A stretch of 64,000 nucleotides of DNA from Pseudomonadota bacterium. Its GTDB lineage: Bacteria; Pseudomonadota; Gammaproteobacteria; Burkholderiales; Burkholderiaceae_C. The position numbers and the translations under genes are program-made. The notes under the pieces are model-generated. The model was not told the origin of the DNA. It ran no database searches and was given only the letters and a program-made list of their open reading frames with translations. Shown here one piece after another: positions 42,483-54,335 of the stretch (within the stretch, counting starts at the first letter, position 1; the number at the start of each line of letters is the position of its first letter). The stretch lies in assembly GCA_031119395.1 (NCBI GenBank), contig JAVHYA010000001.1, positions 62,001 to 126,000 of the forward strand, in the 5' to 3' direction.

Positions 42483-43253
42483 TCAAAGTATGGCGCGCAC
42501 CTCGCGCGCGGCCTCGAAGAGCAGCGGCAGCAGCTCGCGCTGCAGTGCCTCCTCCGAATGCCGCACGCCGGACAGGACCACGTTGAGCGCCGCCACGGTG
42601 CGCCCGCGCATGTCGCGCAGCGGCACGGCCAGGGCCTGAACCCCCAGTTCGTGCTCCTCGCTGGCGAAGCAGTAGTCCTGCCTGCGCACGCGCGCGAGGG
42701 TCTGGCGCAGCAGCCGGGCCTGCGTGATCGTGTGCGGCGTGAGCCGCGCGAGCGTCCGGCCCTTGAGCCAGTGCGCGAGCTGCGGCGCCGTCAGCGCCGC
42801 CAGCAGCACATGGCCGGTGGAGGTGGCGTGTGCCGGCAGCCGCGCGCCCAGGTGCAGGCCGTAGGCCAGCACGCGGTTGGGCGCACCGTAGGCGCCGCTG
42901 CGCGCCACGATGACGACCTCCTCCCCGTCCAGCACGACCGCCGAGAAGGATTCACCGGTCTGCGCAGCGAGCCGGTTGAGCGTGGGCTGCAGGGCCCGCG
43001 GCAACCGCGACGAGGAGAGATAGCTGCCCGAGAAGCGCAGCACCTTGGGCGCCATCCAGAAGTAGCTGCCGTCGGTCTCGAGGTAGCCCAGGTGGGCGAG
43101 CGTGAGCAGGTGCCGCCGGGCCGCGGCGCGGGTGATGCCGGCGCGCTCGGCCGCCAGGGTGGCGTTGAGGCGCTGGCGCTCGGTGTCGAAGCTTTCCAAC
43201 ACGGCCATGCCCTTGGCGATGCCTTCGATGAAATCGGCCTTGGCGATGGTCAT
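42483..43253 (-). CDS. IclR-family regulator, PobR-like
   Basis: 256-aa regulator. The N-terminal winged helix (IAKGMAVLESFD, then RAAARRHLLTLAHLGYL) and the C-terminal IclR effector domain are complete, including the HATSTGHVLLA motif and EEHELGVQALAVPLRD. ATG at 43253 is chosen to fit MTIAKADFIEGIAKGM; the frame upstream is not conserved. It is divergent from pobA, the usual place for PobR, which activates pobA in response to 4-hydroxybenzoate. That role is inferred from position and family. Confidence 0.9.
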   Translation of the reverse strand: MTIAKADFIEGIAKGMAVLESFDTERQRLNATLAAERAGITRAAARRHLLTLAHLGYLETDGSYFWMAPKVLRFSGSYLSSSRLPRALQPTLNRLAAQTGESFSAVVLDGEEVVIVARSGAYGAPNRVLAYGLHLGARLPAHATSTGHVLLAALTAPQLAHWLKGRTLARLTPHTITQARLLRQTLARVRRQDYCFASEEHELGVQALAVPLRDMRGRTVAALNVVLSGVRHSEEALQRELLPLLFEAAREVRAIL

Positions 43254-43295
43254 GGAAGCGGCAATCGGAAGTCGGTGAACGGCAGCGGCTGCGCG

Positions 43296-44583
<1,288 letters not shown>

Positions 44584-44604
44584 CCCGCGAGCGGGGCTGC
44601 AAGA

Positions 44605-44666
44605 TCTGGAAGAAATCGGCCTCCAGCGCCCGTCCAGCCTGCGCGGGCAGCTATCGTTCCGATAGC
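44605..44666 (-). repeat. Interspersed gatagc repeat, copy R5
   Basis: Reverse orientation: tctggaagaaatcggcctcc, then agcgcccgtccagcc, and the perfect palindromic end gctatcgttccgatagc at 44650-44666. It lies in the 168-bp gap between pobA and aat. Confidence 0.82.
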
Positions 44667-44751
44667 AGGCAATCCCAGGGAATTGCGCGCCGGCGGGCGG
44701 CGGGGACACGGCGCTCGGTGAGAATCGGGCGCTCCGACCTCGTCCCCTGCA

Positions 44752-45516
44752 TTGACCGCCCGTTCCCGCCCCCTGCCCTGGCTCGAGCCCGGCCAGCCCT
44801 TCCCGCCGGTGGACAGCGCCTGGACGCAGGACGATCCGGTGCCCGGCCTGCTGGCCGGCGGCGGCGCACTGGACGTGGCCACGCTCCTGGACAGCTACAG
44901 CCACGGCATCTTCCCGTGGTTCAGCGACGACCAGCCGATCCTCTGGTGGAGCCCGGACCCGCGCATGGTGTTGCCGACGGCCGAGTTCCGGCTGCACCGA
45001 TCGCTGCGCAAGACGCTGCAGGCCTTCCGTGCCGATGCCACCCGCTGCGAGATCCGCATCGACCATGCCTTCGAGCGCGTGATCACCGCCTGCGCGCAGG
45101 CGCCGCGCGAGGGGCAGGCCGGCACCTGGATCGTCGCGCAGATGGTCGAGGCGTACATCCGCCTGCACCGCGCCGGCCATGCCCACAGCGTCGAGACCTG
45201 GGTCGATGGCGAGTTGGTGGGCGGCCTGTACGGCGTGGCGATCGGGCGGGCGATGTTCGGCGAGTCGATGTTCGCGCACCGCACCGACGCCTCGAAGATC
45301 GCCCTGGCCGCGCTGGTGTGCTTCTGCCGCCGCCACGGCATCGGCCTGATCGACTGCCAGCAGAACACGCGCCACCTCGCCAGCCTGGGGGCGCGCGAGT
45401 GGCCGCGCAGCCGCTTCCTGGCCCACGTGGACGCCGCACGGGTGCTGCCGTCCCCTGCGGCGTGGCGTTTCGAGCCCGTATACTGGAACGAACTCCTGCC
45501 GCCTCCACCCGAGTGA
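44752..45516 (+). CDS. aat: Leucyl/phenylalanyl-tRNA--protein transferase
   Basis: About 254 aa, TTG start at 44752. It transfers Leu or Phe to N-terminal Arg/Lys of proteins in the N-end rule pathway. Motifs: [69 protein letters not shown] and [15 protein letters not shown], then [14 protein letters not shown]. It is followed 28 bp later by bpt, the usual partner. The exact start is unsure because the codons before LPWLEPG vary among relatives, but the length is normal. Confidence 0.95.
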   Translation: MTARSRPLPWLEPGQPFPPVDSAWTQDDPVPGLLAGGGALDVATLLDSYSHGIFPWFSDDQPILWWSPDPRMVLPTAEFRLHRSLRKTLQAFRADATRCEIRIDHAFERVITACAQAPREGQAGTWIVAQMVEAYIRLHRAGHAHSVETWVDGELVGGLYGVAIGRAMFGESMFAHRTDASKIALAALVCFCRRHGIGLIDCQQNTRHLASLGAREWPRSRFLAHVDAARVLPSPAAWRFEPVYWNELLPPPPE

Positions 45517-45544
45517 TCCCGCGCGACGCCTTCCCGGTTTCCCC

Positions 45545-46294
45545 GTGACGCACCTCAAGGACCTTCCGCTCCAGACGCTGCAGTTCTACGCGACGGCGCC
45601 GTATCCGTGCAGCTACCTGCCGGACCGCCAGGCCCGCTCGCAGGTGGCCACGCCCAGCCACCTCATCAACAACGACGCCTATTCGGACCTGGTGCTCGGC
45701 GGCTTCCGTCGCAGCGGCATGTTCACCTACCGGCCGTACTGCGACGGCTGCCGGGCCTGCGTGCCGCTGCGGGTGCTCGTCGATCGCTTCCGGCCCACGC
45801 GCAGCCAGCGCCGCGCCGCGAAGCAGCACGCCAGCCTCCAAGCCCGCGTGCTCAAGCTGTGCTTCGTGCCGGAGCACTACCAGCTGTACCTGCGCTACCA
45901 GAACGGCCGCCACGCGGGCGGCGGCATGGACCACGACAGCATCGACCAGTACACCCAGTTCCTGCTGCAAAGCCGCGTCAATTCGCGGCTGGTCGAGTTC
46001 CGCGAGACGCTGGCCGATGGCAGCGCCGGTGCGCTGAAGATGGTGTCGATCCTCGATGTGCTGAACGACGGCATCTCGGCGGTCTACACCTTCTACGAAC
46101 CCGAGAGCAGCGCCGCCTACGGCACCTACGGCGTGCTGTGGCAGATCGCGCAGGCGCGGCAACTCGGCCTGGCGCACGTCTACCTCGGCTACTGGATCGG
46201 CGACAGCGCCAAGATGGACTACAAGGCGCGCTTCGTGCCGCACGAACTGCTGCTCGATGGCCAGTGGCAAGCGCCAGAAAATTTCACGAGGTAA
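45545..46294 (+). CDS. bpt: Aspartate/glutamate leucyltransferase (arginyltransferase-like)
   Basis: 249 aa with GTG start. Bpt transfers leucine to N-terminal Asp/Glu and completes the bacterial N-end rule set with aat. Characteristic: [19 protein letters not shown], the [23 protein letters not shown] segment, [12 protein letters not shown], the [12 protein letters not shown] motif and [18 protein letters not shown]. Operon with aat. Its TAA stop is the first part of a taaaat -10-like hexamer preceding the next regulator gene. Confidence 0.95.
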   Translation: MTHLKDLPLQTLQFYATAPYPCSYLPDRQARSQVATPSHLINNDAYSDLVLGGFRRSGMFTYRPYCDGCRACVPLRVLVDRFRPTRSQRRAAKQHASLQARVLKLCFVPEHYQLYLRYQNGRHAGGGMDHDSIDQYTQFLLQSRVNSRLVEFRETLADGSAGALKMVSILDVLNDGISAVYTFYEPESSAAYGTYGVLWQIAQARQLGLAHVYLGYWIGDSAKMDYKARFVPHELLLDGQWQAPENFTR

Positions 46295-46324
46295 AATGGC
46301 GCGTGTCTCATCCCGCGCCATCCC

Positions 46325-47164
46325 ATGAGAAAAGCCAACGCTGACGTCCCTGCCACCCCTGTCATCCAGGTGATCGAGCGGATGTTCGCCCTGATCGATG
46401 TGCTGGCCTCGCGCGAAGAGGCGATCTCCCTGAAGGAGATCAGCGAGAAGACCGGCCTTCACCCTTCCACCACGCACCGCATCCTCAACGACCTGGCCGT
46501 CGGCCGGTTCGTCGACCGGCCCGAAGCGGGCAGCTACCGGCTGGGCATGCGGCTGCTGGAGCTGGGCAACCTGGTGAAGGCGCGACTGAACGTGCGCGAC
46601 GCGGCGCTGTCGCCGATGCGCGAGTTGCACAAGCTGACGCAGCAGCCGGTCAACCTCAGCATGCGCCAGGGCGACGAGATCGTGTACATCGAACGCGCCT
46701 ACAGCGAGCGTTCCGGCATGCAGGTGGTGCGCGCCATCGGCGGCCGGGCACCGCTGCACCTCACGTCCACCGGGAAGCTCTTTCTGGCGGCCGACGACCC
46801 GCAGCGCGTGCGCAGCTATGCCACCCGCACCGGCCTGGCCGGCCACACGCGCAACAGCATCACGCAGCTGCCGATCCTGGAGCGCGAACTCTCCAAGGCG
46901 CGCCAGTACGGCATCGCGCGCGACAACGAGGAACTGGAACTGGGCGTGCGCTGCATGGCCGCCGGCATCTACGACGACCAGGGCAAGCTGGTGGCCGGTC
47001 TGTCGATCTCCGCGCCCGCCGACCGCCTGGACGACGGCTGGCTGCCCAAGCTGCAGGCCACCGCCAACGAGATTTCAGGTGCCCTGGGCCATGTGGGCGG
47101 CCCCGGCACGGCCGCGCCGGCGGCCGGTCACTCCTCGGATGCGGAGGCGTCGCGCGCAGCCTGA
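46325..47164 (+). CDS. IclR-family transcriptional regulator
   Basis: 279 aa. Winged helix at about 15-75 (IQVIERMFALIDVLASREEA, LKEISEKTGLHPSTTHRIL) and the IclR effector-binding domain (PLHLTSTGKLFLA, ARDNEELELGVRCMAAGIYDDQGKLVAGLSIS). The C-terminal ~25 residues form a Gly/Ala-rich tail. A taaaat at 46292-46297 may be its -10; ATG at 46325. It is a single gene closed by a strong terminator. Targets and effector are unknown; there is no divergent catabolic gene. Confidence 0.9.
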   Translation: MRKANADVPATPVIQVIERMFALIDVLASREEAISLKEISEKTGLHPSTTHRILNDLAVGRFVDRPEAGSYRLGMRLLELGNLVKARLNVRDAALSPMRELHKLTQQPVNLSMRQGDEIVYIERAYSERSGMQVVRAIGGRAPLHLTSTGKLFLAADDPQRVRSYATRTGLAGHTRNSITQLPILERELSKARQYGIARDNEELELGVRCMAAGIYDDQGKLVAGLSISAPADRLDDGWLPKLQATANEISGALGHVGGPGTAAPAAGHSSDAEASRAA

Positions 47165-47195
47165 AAGCGGCGCTGCGGCATCCGATTGCGCAATG

Positions 47196-47226
47196 AAAAA
47201 GGGGGCCCGGGGCCCCTTTTTCTGCG
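47196..47226. terminator. Bidirectional Rho-independent terminator
   Basis: aaaaaggggg-cccg-ggcccctttttc: the AAAAAGGGG/CCCCTTTTT stem carries A and T runs on both sides, so it can end transcripts from both the IclR gene (plus) and the D-Ala-D-Ala endopeptidase gene (minus). Confidence 0.9.
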
Positions 47227-47241
47227 GCAGGCGGTGCGAAC

Positions 47242-48438
47242 TCAATCGCCCGCGATCTGCGCGCTCGCCGTGTGCATCATGTGGCCGTTCTCGACCCAGC
47301 GGCGCACGCGCTCGGCGTCGGCGATGCGGCTGAACTTGCCGGCCGAATCGAGGAACACCATGATCAGCTTGCGGCCCGCCACCTTCGCCTGCATCACCAG
47401 GCACTGGCCGGCCTCCGAGATGTAGCCGGTCTTCTGCAGGCCGATGTCCCACTCCGGGCTGCGCACCAGGCGGTTGGTGGTGTTGTACTGCAGGACGCGG
47501 TTGCCCACCTCGACCTGATGCTCCGGCGAAGTGGAGAGCTGGCGCACCAGCGAATCGGCCGAAGCGGCGCTCACCAGCACGGCCAGGTCCTGCGCGGTCG
47601 ACTGGTTATGGAAGGACAGGCCGGTCGGCTCGACGTAGCGCGTATCGCGCATGCCCAGCATCTTGGCCTTGGCGTTCATGACGCTGACGAAGGTCGACAG
47701 GCCGCCGGGGTAGGTGCGGCCGAGCGCATGGGCGGCCCGGTTCTCGCTCGACATCAGGGCCAGGTGCAGCAGCTCGCCCCGCGAGAGCGTGGTACCGACG
47801 GTCAGGCGCGAGCGGCTGCCCTTCTCGGTGTCGACGTCGTCCTGCGTGATCGTGATCAGCTCGTCCATCGGCAGCTGCGCTTCGCTGATCAGGAGGCCCG
47901 TCATCAGCTTGGTGAGCGACGCGATGGGCAGCACGGCATGGTCGTTCTTGCTGAACAGCACCTCGCGCGTGTCCTGGTCGATCACCAGGGCGGCGCTGGA
48001 TTTCAGGTCGAGGGCGTCTTCGGTCGTGTGGAGGCCGGCCATCTGGCCGAAGGACAGGCGCGGCGAGGGCTCGGCCACCCGCACCACCGAGCGGCGCTGC
48101 ACGGCGACCACGGTCTTGCCGTTCTTCTTGTGGATGGAGGCGACGACGTTGCGGCCGCCGCGGACGACGCGCTCGGCGGGTTCTGCCTTGGTCGAGCGCT
48201 TGGACGATGCGACCTTGCCGCTGCTCTTCGCCTCGGCCTTGGCAGCGCGCGCCGGCTTGCCGGCCCGCTTGCCCTCGCTGGCCGCAGCGACCGCCTTCTT
48301 GCCGGCGGGCACCGCCTTCTTGGCCGCGGCATGTGCGCCGGGCAGCAAAAACGCCGTGGCGCACAGCGCGACGGCGATCAATTTGAGGGGGGTATGGAAA
48401 CGCCGGGAGGAAGCGGATTGCACAGGGGCTTCGGGCAT
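47242..48438 (-). CDS. D-alanyl-D-alanine endopeptidase (PBP7/PbpG-like, S11 family)
   Basis: 398-aa periplasmic penicillin-binding protein that cleaves peptidoglycan cross-links. Start at ATG 48438. Signal peptide to ~38 (AHAAA), then an ~85-residue Lys/Ala-rich linker (SEGKRAGKPARAAKAEAKSS) before the catalytic domain at ~145. Active-site motifs: S174-LTK (IASLTKLMTG), S231-EN (SSENRAAH) and KTG (LQKTGYISEAG). The linker is much longer than in E. coli PbpG and could bind wall or nucleic-acid polyanions. Shares the bidirectional terminator with the IclR gene. Confidence 0.93.
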   Translation of the reverse strand: MPEAPVQSASSRRFHTPLKLIAVALCATAFLLPGAHAAAKKAVPAGKKAVAAASEGKRAGKPARAAKAEAKSSGKVASSKRSTKAEPAERVVRGGRNVVASIHKKNGKTVVAVQRRSVVRVAEPSPRLSFGQMAGLHTTEDALDLKSSAALVIDQDTREVLFSKNDHAVLPIASLTKLMTGLLISEAQLPMDELITITQDDVDTEKGSRSRLTVGTTLSRGELLHLALMSSENRAAHALGRTYPGGLSTFVSVMNAKAKMLGMRDTRYVEPTGLSFHNQSTAQDLAVLVSAASADSLVRQLSTSPEHQVEVGNRVLQYNTTNRLVRSPEWDIGLQKTGYISEAGQCLVMQAKVAGRKLIMVFLDSAGKFSRIADAERVRRWVENGHMMHTASAQIAGD

Positions 48439-48554
48439 CAAAAATCTCCAGCGGCGATGACGTGAGGGCCGCAGTCTATCGAAATCAAAAAAGACGCGCA
48501 ATATCAGTTACTTGCGTCCTTTTCTTCAATCGAAAGACAAGGACCTCACGAAAC

Positions 48555-50093
48555 TCACCCCTGCGCTGCCACTCTCTCAGCTTGGCTCTGTAACTTGTTG
48601 AGGGCACTGAGATAAGCCTTGGCCGAGGCGACCACGATGTCCGGGTCGGCACCCACGCCATTGACCACACGGCCCGCATTCTGCAGCCGCACGGTCACCT
48701 CTCCCTGGCTTTCGGTCGAGCCGCTGATCGCGTTGACCGAATACAGCACCATTTCGGCGCCGCTCTTCACGTGCGACTCGATCGCCTTCAAAGAAGCATC
48801 GACCGGGCCATTGCCGTCCGACTCGCCGGTCACTTCCTTGCCCTGGACGGTGAAGATCACCCGGGCATGAGGCCGCTCGCCGGTTTCGCTGTGCTGCGAG
48901 AGCGACACGAAGCCAAACTGCTCACCAACGTTCGAGCCCTCTTCCGCGCTGACGAGCGCGAGGATGTCCTCGTCGAAAATCTCGGCCTTGCGGTCGGCCA
49001 GTTCCTTGAAGCGCAGGAAGGCCGCGTTGATGTCGGCCTCGCTCTCCATGCTCACGCCGAGTTCCTGCAGGCGCTGCTTGAAAGCGTTGCGGCCCGAGAG
49101 CTTCCCCAGCACGATCTTGTTGGCCGTCCAGCCCACGTCCTCGGCGCGCATGATCTCGTAGGTGTCGCGCGCCTTGAGCACGCCGTCCTGGTGGATGCCC
49201 GAGGCATGGGCGAAGGCATTGGCGCCCACCACGGCCTTGTTGGGCTGCACGACGAAGCCGGTGGTCTGGCTGACCATGCGGCTGGCCGCCACGATGTGCT
49301 GGGTGTCGATGTTGAGATCCAGGCCGAAGTAGTCCTTGCGGGTCTTCACCGCCATCACGATTTCTTCGAGCGAGCAATTGCCCGCCCGCTCGCCCAGGCC
49401 GTTGATCGTGCACTCCACCTGGCGTGCACCGCCGATCTTCACGCCGGCCAGCGAGTTGGCCACCGCCATGCCCAGGTCGTTGTGGCAATGGACTGACCAG
49501 ACCGCCTTGTCGCTGTTCGGGATGCGCTCGCGCAGCGTCTTGATGAAGTTGCCGTAGAGCTCGGGGATGGCGTAGCCCACGGTGTCGGGCACGTTGATCG
49601 TGGTGGCGCCCTCGGAGATGACCGTCTCGAGCACGCGGCAGAGGAAGTCGACGTCGCTGCGGTAGCCGTCTTCGGGGCTGAACTCCACGTCGGCCACCTT
49701 GTTGCGCGCGAAACGCACCGCCAGCTTGGCCTGCTCGTGCACCTCGTCGGGCGTCATCCGCAGCTTCTTTTCCATGTGCAGCGGCGAGGTGGCGATGAAG
49801 GTATGGATGCGACCACGCGCCGCGCCCTTGAGTGCCTCGGCGGCGCGGGCGATGTCGCGGTCGTTCGCACGCGAGAGCCCGCAGACCGTGGACTCCTTGA
49901 TGGCGTTCGCGATCGCCTGCACGGCCTCGAAGTCGCCGTTCGAGCTGGCGGGAAACCCCGCCTCGATGACGTCGACCTTCAGCCGCTCCAGTTGCTTGGC
50001 GATGCGCATCTTCTCGTCGCGCGTCATCGAAGCGCCGGGCGACTGCTCGCCGTCGCGCAGGGTGGTGTCGAAAATGATCAGCTTGTCGGTCAT
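48555..50093 (-). CDS. leuA: 2-Isopropylmalate synthase, short (E. coli LeuA-like) form
   Basis: 512 aa. First enzyme of leucine synthesis, condensing acetyl-CoA with 2-oxoisovalerate. Start [20 protein letters not shown] fixes ATG 50093. Metal/substrate motifs: [27 protein letters not shown] and [13 protein letters not shown]. The C-terminal regulatory LeuA dimer domain (from ~390) ends [13 protein letters not shown]-like, here [14 protein letters not shown]. It is the second of two tandem isopropylmalate synthase genes of different subfamily, both behind the leucine attenuator. Confidence 0.94.
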   Translation of the reverse strand: MTDKLIIFDTTLRDGEQSPGASMTRDEKMRIAKQLERLKVDVIEAGFPASSNGDFEAVQAIANAIKESTVCGLSRANDRDIARAAEALKGAARGRIHTFIATSPLHMEKKLRMTPDEVHEQAKLAVRFARNKVADVEFSPEDGYRSDVDFLCRVLETVISEGATTINVPDTVGYAIPELYGNFIKTLRERIPNSDKAVWSVHCHNDLGMAVANSLAGVKIGGARQVECTINGLGERAGNCSLEEIVMAVKTRKDYFGLDLNIDTQHIVAASRMVSQTTGFVVQPNKAVVGANAFAHASGIHQDGVLKARDTYEIMRAEDVGWTANKIVLGKLSGRNAFKQRLQELGVSMESEADINAAFLRFKELADRKAEIFDEDILALVSAEEGSNVGEQFGFVSLSQHSETGERPHARVIFTVQGKEVTGESDGNGPVDASLKAIESHVKSGAEMVLYSVNAISGSTESQGEVTVRLQNAGRVVNGVGADPDIVVASAKAYLSALNKLQSQAERVAAQG

Positions 50094-50133
50094 CGTGTTC
50101 TCCTGGATTTCGTGCACCACCCTGAGTCGCAGC

Positions 50134-51849
50134 TCAGACGGTCGCCACCTCGGATTGTGCCGTGGGCGAGCGGTGCGCTTGGCCCTGCCCCAGGGCACGT
50201 TCCACGCCCGAGACGATGGCACGCAATGACGCCGCCGTCGTGTCGGCATCGATGCCCACGCCGAACAGCGTTTGCGAGTCGTCCACGCGCAGTTCGAGGT
50301 ACGCCACCGAGCGCGCGTCCGCACCGGCGCCGATGGCGTGCTGGTGGTAGTCGATCACGCGGATCGCATGGCCGGTGGCTTCGGCCATCGCACGGCTGAA
50401 GGCGTCGATCGGTCCGTTGCCGCGACCCTCGATGTGGCGAACCTCGCCATCCCACTGCAGGTCGCCGCGCAGGTGCACAAGCGCAGCCGCGCCCTCGCCT
50501 TCGGCTTGCATCACGCGGTGCTGGAGCCCCTGGGCCGACTCCAGCCTGTATTCGTCGCGGAAGATCTGCCAGAGATTGGCCGCGGAGAGCTCCTTGCCCT
50601 CGACGTCCATCACGCGCTGCACGGCCTGGCTGAACTCGATCTGCAGGCGGCGCGGCAGTTCGAGGCCGTATTCGCTCTCGAGCAGGTACGAGATGCCACC
50701 CTTGCCCGACTGGCTGTTGACGCGGATGACCGCCTCGTAGCTGCGTCCCACGTCCTTCGGGTCGATGGGCAGGTAGGGAACGTCCCAGAGTTCACCCTCG
50801 CGCCGCGCCGAGAACGCCTTCTTGATCGCGTCCTGGTGCGAGCCGGAGAACGAGGTGTAGACGAGGTCGCCCACGTACGGGTGGCGCGGATGCACCGGGA
50901 TCTGGTTGCAGTGCTCCACCGTGGCGCGGATCTCGTCGATGTTCGAGAAATCGAGCCCGGGCGACACGCCCTGCGTGTACAGGTTGAGCGCGACGTTCAC
51001 GAGATCGAGGTTGCCGGTGCGCTCGCCGTTGCCGAAGAGGCAGCCCTCCAGGCGGTCGGCACCCGCCATCACGGCGAACTCGGCGGCCGCCGTGCCGGTG
51101 CCGCGGTCATTGTGCGGATGGACCGACAGCACGATCGCATCGCGCCGCGCCAGGTGCCGGTGCATCCACTCGATCATGTCCGCGAAGATGTTGGGCGTGG
51201 AGTGCTCGACGGTCGATGGCAGGTTCACGATGCACTTGTGCGCGGGCGTCGGCGCCCAGACCTCGGTGACCGCATCGACCACGCGCTTGGAGAACGCGAG
51301 GTCGGTGCCGGAGAACATCTCCGGCGAGTACTGGAAGGTCCACTGCGTGTGCGGCTGGCGGGCCGCGCATTCCTTGAACTGGCGCGCATGGCTGGCTGCC
51401 AGTTCGACGATGCCGTCCTCGTCCATGCCGAGCACGACGCGCCGCATGATGGGCGCCACGGCGTTGTAGAGGTGCACGATGGCACGCGGGGCGCCCTGCA
51501 GCGCTTCGAAGGTGCGCTCGATGAGGTGGTCGCGGGCCTGCGTCAGCACCTGGATCGTCACGTCGTCGGGGATGCGGCCCTCCTCGATGAGGCGCCGCAC
51601 GAAATCGAATTCGACCTGCGAGGCGGAGGGAAAGCCGACCTCGATCTCCTTGAAGCCGATCTTCACGAGCATCTCGAACATGCGCATCTTGCGCTCGATG
51701 TCCATGGGCTCGACCAGGGCCTGGTTCCCATCGCGCAGGTCGGTCGACAGCCAGATCGGGGCCTTCGTCAGCACGGCATCGGGCCAGGTGCGGTCCGTGA
51801 GGCCGATCGGTGCGAAGGCGCGGTACTTGGTCTGTGGTTGCTTCAACAT
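50134..51849 (-). CDS. leuA: 2-Isopropylmalate synthase, long (actinobacterial/alpha-IPMS) form
   Basis: 571 aa. It belongs to the longer LeuA subfamily: start [16 protein letters not shown], catalytic [18 protein letters not shown], then [17 protein letters not shown] and [16 protein letters not shown]. The C-terminal regulatory domain has [15 protein letters not shown] and AYLELRVDD. Functionally the same reaction as the neighbour, possibly with different feedback control. ATG at 51849 is 101 bp downstream (on the minus strand) of the leader peptide stop, with the attenuator hairpin between them. 40 bp separate it from the short leuA. Confidence 0.94.
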   Translation of the reverse strand: MLKQPQTKYRAFAPIGLTDRTWPDAVLTKAPIWLSTDLRDGNQALVEPMDIERKMRMFEMLVKIGFKEIEVGFPSASQVEFDFVRRLIEEGRIPDDVTIQVLTQARDHLIERTFEALQGAPRAIVHLYNAVAPIMRRVVLGMDEDGIVELAASHARQFKECAARQPHTQWTFQYSPEMFSGTDLAFSKRVVDAVTEVWAPTPAHKCIVNLPSTVEHSTPNIFADMIEWMHRHLARRDAIVLSVHPHNDRGTGTAAAEFAVMAGADRLEGCLFGNGERTGNLDLVNVALNLYTQGVSPGLDFSNIDEIRATVEHCNQIPVHPRHPYVGDLVYTSFSGSHQDAIKKAFSARREGELWDVPYLPIDPKDVGRSYEAVIRVNSQSGKGGISYLLESEYGLELPRRLQIEFSQAVQRVMDVEGKELSAANLWQIFRDEYRLESAQGLQHRVMQAEGEGAAALVHLRGDLQWDGEVRHIEGRGNGPIDAFSRAMAEATGHAIRVIDYHQHAIGAGADARSVAYLELRVDDSQTLFGVGIDADTTAASLRAIVSGVERALGQGQAHRSPTAQSEVATV

Positions 51850-51889
51850 GTCGATTTCTCTGTGATGGGTTGGAATCGACCAGCAACCC

Positions 51890-51929
51890 CAAAAGCAGAA
51901 CGGCCCGTTGCTGGTGCGAACGGGCCGTG
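51890..51929 (-). terminator. Leucine operon attenuator terminator
   Basis: On the minus strand ACGGCCCGTT pairs with AACGGGCCGT around a 9-base loop (plus 51900-51928), followed by tctgctttt. It lies between the leader peptide stop and the leuA start, the position of an attenuator that forms when leucyl-tRNA is plentiful. Part of the leader RNA (gcgcgcgcatcccatcacc) could pair alternatively, but I have not been able to draw a clear antiterminator by eye. Confidence 0.8.
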
Positions 51930-51950
51930 GTGATGGGATGCGCGCGCGCT

Positions 51951-52004
51951 CTACCGTCTCCGCCCGTGGGGGATGAGTAGTAGGGCCAGCGCAATCTGCT
52001 TCAT
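51951..52004 (-). CDS. leuL: Leucine leader peptide
   Basis: 17-residue open frame, [17 protein letters not shown], ending TAG. It carries four Leu codons within five positions, two of them the codon CTA, which is rare in this G+C-rich genome (ctg-gcc-cta-cta-ctc). A terminator hairpin and leuA follow. This is the arrangement of a translation-coupled attenuator. No Shine-Dalgarno is visible before the ATG (ccgcggctcc precedes it), so the transcript may begin close to the ATG. pssA ends 29 bp upstream. Confidence 0.82.
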   Translation of the reverse strand: MKQIALALLLIPHGRRR

Positions 52005-52033
52005 GGAGCCGCGGACTTTAACACAGGGCCCGC

Positions 52034-52858
52034 TCAGTTGTGCAAGCCCCGCTCGTCGGGCTCGTCGGTCGACACGCTGATCACGCTCACCGGCTGCCCC
52101 TTGGCCTTGCGCCAGGCGTAGATCACGTAGCCGCTGAAGCCATAGGCCACGAAGAGGCCGAACAGCACGGTGGGCGGATGGATGTTGATCACGGCGATGC
52201 CCAGCGCGATGAGCACGATGGTCGCGAAGGGCACGCTCTTCTTCACCTGCATGTCCTTGAAGCTGTAGAAGGGTGCATTGGTCACCATCGTCAGGCCCGC
52301 GTACAGCGTGAAGAAGAAGGTGATCCAGGTGATCTGCTGCCACGAGAGGTACCAGACGTCGCTGCCGCGCTTGCCCCACTCCGTCATGAGCCAGATGAAG
52401 CCGGCCACCAGCGCCGCCGCCGCGGGCGACGGCAGGCCCTGGAACCAGCGCTTGTCGACGACGCCCGTGTTGACGTTGAAGCGCGCGAGCCGCAGGGCCG
52501 CGCAGGCGCAGTACACGAAGGCCGCGATCCAGCCCCAACGGCCCAGGCCCTTGAGCGACCATTCGTAGGCGATGAGCGCCGGCGCGGCGCCGAAGGACAC
52601 CATGTCGGACAGCGAATCCATCTGCTCGCCGAACGCACTCTGCGTGTTGGTCATGCGCGCCACGCGGCCGTCCAGGCTGTCGAGGATCATCGCGGAGAAC
52701 ACGCCGATGGTGGCCAGGTCGAAGCGCGCGTTCATCGCCATCACGATGGCGTAGAAGCCGCCGAACAGCGCGGCCAGCGTGAACAGGTTCGGCAGGATGT
52801 AGATGCCCTTGCGGCGCTTGCGCGGCAGGGGCTCGCCCAGCGGCGTGTCGTCATGCAT
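52034..52858 (-). CDS. pssA: CDP-diacylglycerol--serine O-phosphatidyltransferase
   Basis: 274-aa membrane enzyme making phosphatidylserine, the precursor of phosphatidylethanolamine. The CDP-alcohol phosphatidyltransferase motif is present in ILDSLDGRVARMTNTQSAFG followed by MDSLSDMVSFGAAPALI (DG-x2-AR-x8-G-x3-D-x3-D). About eight hydrophobic helices; basic N-terminus PRKRRKGIY. ATG at 52858 (a second at 52854 is out of frame). Its GGAGG ribosome-binding site is provided by the adjacent interspersed repeat R6. Between ilvC and leuA, as in other Burkholderiales; the psd gene often found here is absent. Confidence 0.95.
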   Translation of the reverse strand: MHDDTPLGEPLPRKRRKGIYILPNLFTLAALFGGFYAIVMAMNARFDLATIGVFSAMILDSLDGRVARMTNTQSAFGEQMDSLSDMVSFGAAPALIAYEWSLKGLGRWGWIAAFVYCACAALRLARFNVNTGVVDKRWFQGLPSPAAAALVAGFIWLMTEWGKRGSDVWYLSWQQITWITFFFTLYAGLTMVTNAPFYSFKDMQVKKSVPFATIVLIALGIAVINIHPPTVLFGLFVAYGFSGYVIYAWRKAKGQPVSVISVSTDEPDERGLHN

Positions 52859-52913
52859 CAAATTGGCCTCCAGCGCCCGTGGATCGTGCGGGAGCAGCTA
52901 TCGATTTCATAGC
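52859..52913 (-). repeat. Interspersed gatagc repeat, copy R6, abutting pssA start
   Basis: Reverse orientation: aattggcctccagcgcccg, then gatcgtgcggg, palindromic end gctatcgatttcatagc at 52897-52913. The repeat touches the pssA ATG, and its minus-strand ggaggcc is at Shine-Dalgarno distance. Confidence 0.78.
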
Positions 52914-52954
52914 GCCGCGAGGGGCTCGCGGCGAAACGGGCAGTGTAGTCAATG

Positions 52955-52985
52955 ACAAAGGGCCATCGCCTGCGCGATGGCCCTC
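52955..52985 (-). terminator. Hairpin terminator downstream of ilvC
   Basis: AGGGCCATCGC (52959-52969) pairs with GCGATGGCCCT (52974-52984), a perfect 11-bp stem with a 4-base loop. On the minus strand it is followed by ttgtcatt, a weak T-run, which suits termination of the ilvBHC transcript before pssA. Confidence 0.75.
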
Positions 52986-52999
52986 TTCGTCGGGGTGAA

Positions 53000-53165
53000 T
53001 CGGCCGATGCGGCTGCCGCCGGGCCGCCCCAAGGCGGCCGCGCCCGGTGCTCGCAGCCAGAGGCTGCGGCCCTTCGCGCTGTCCAAGCCTGCACTGGCAG
53101 GCTTGGAGCCGCAGCTCTCAGCCCCTCGGGGGGTGGAGTTGCACGCCGCAGGCGTGAAAAGCCGG
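53000..53165. repeat. Structured G+C-rich intergenic element between pssA and ilvC
   Basis: Series of short inverted repeats: gccgccgggc/gccccaaggcggc, cgcagcc/ggctgcgg and the perfect ccaagcctgc-actg-gcaggcttgg (53084-53107), then cagcccctcggggggtgg. No open frame with coding character. The sequence resembles repetitive intergenic DNA seen in Variovorax-like genomes (memory). The whole 313-bp gap holds R6, the terminator and this element. Confidence 0.55.
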
Positions 53166-53171
53166 GAGGCC

Positions 53172-54335
<1,164 letters not shown>

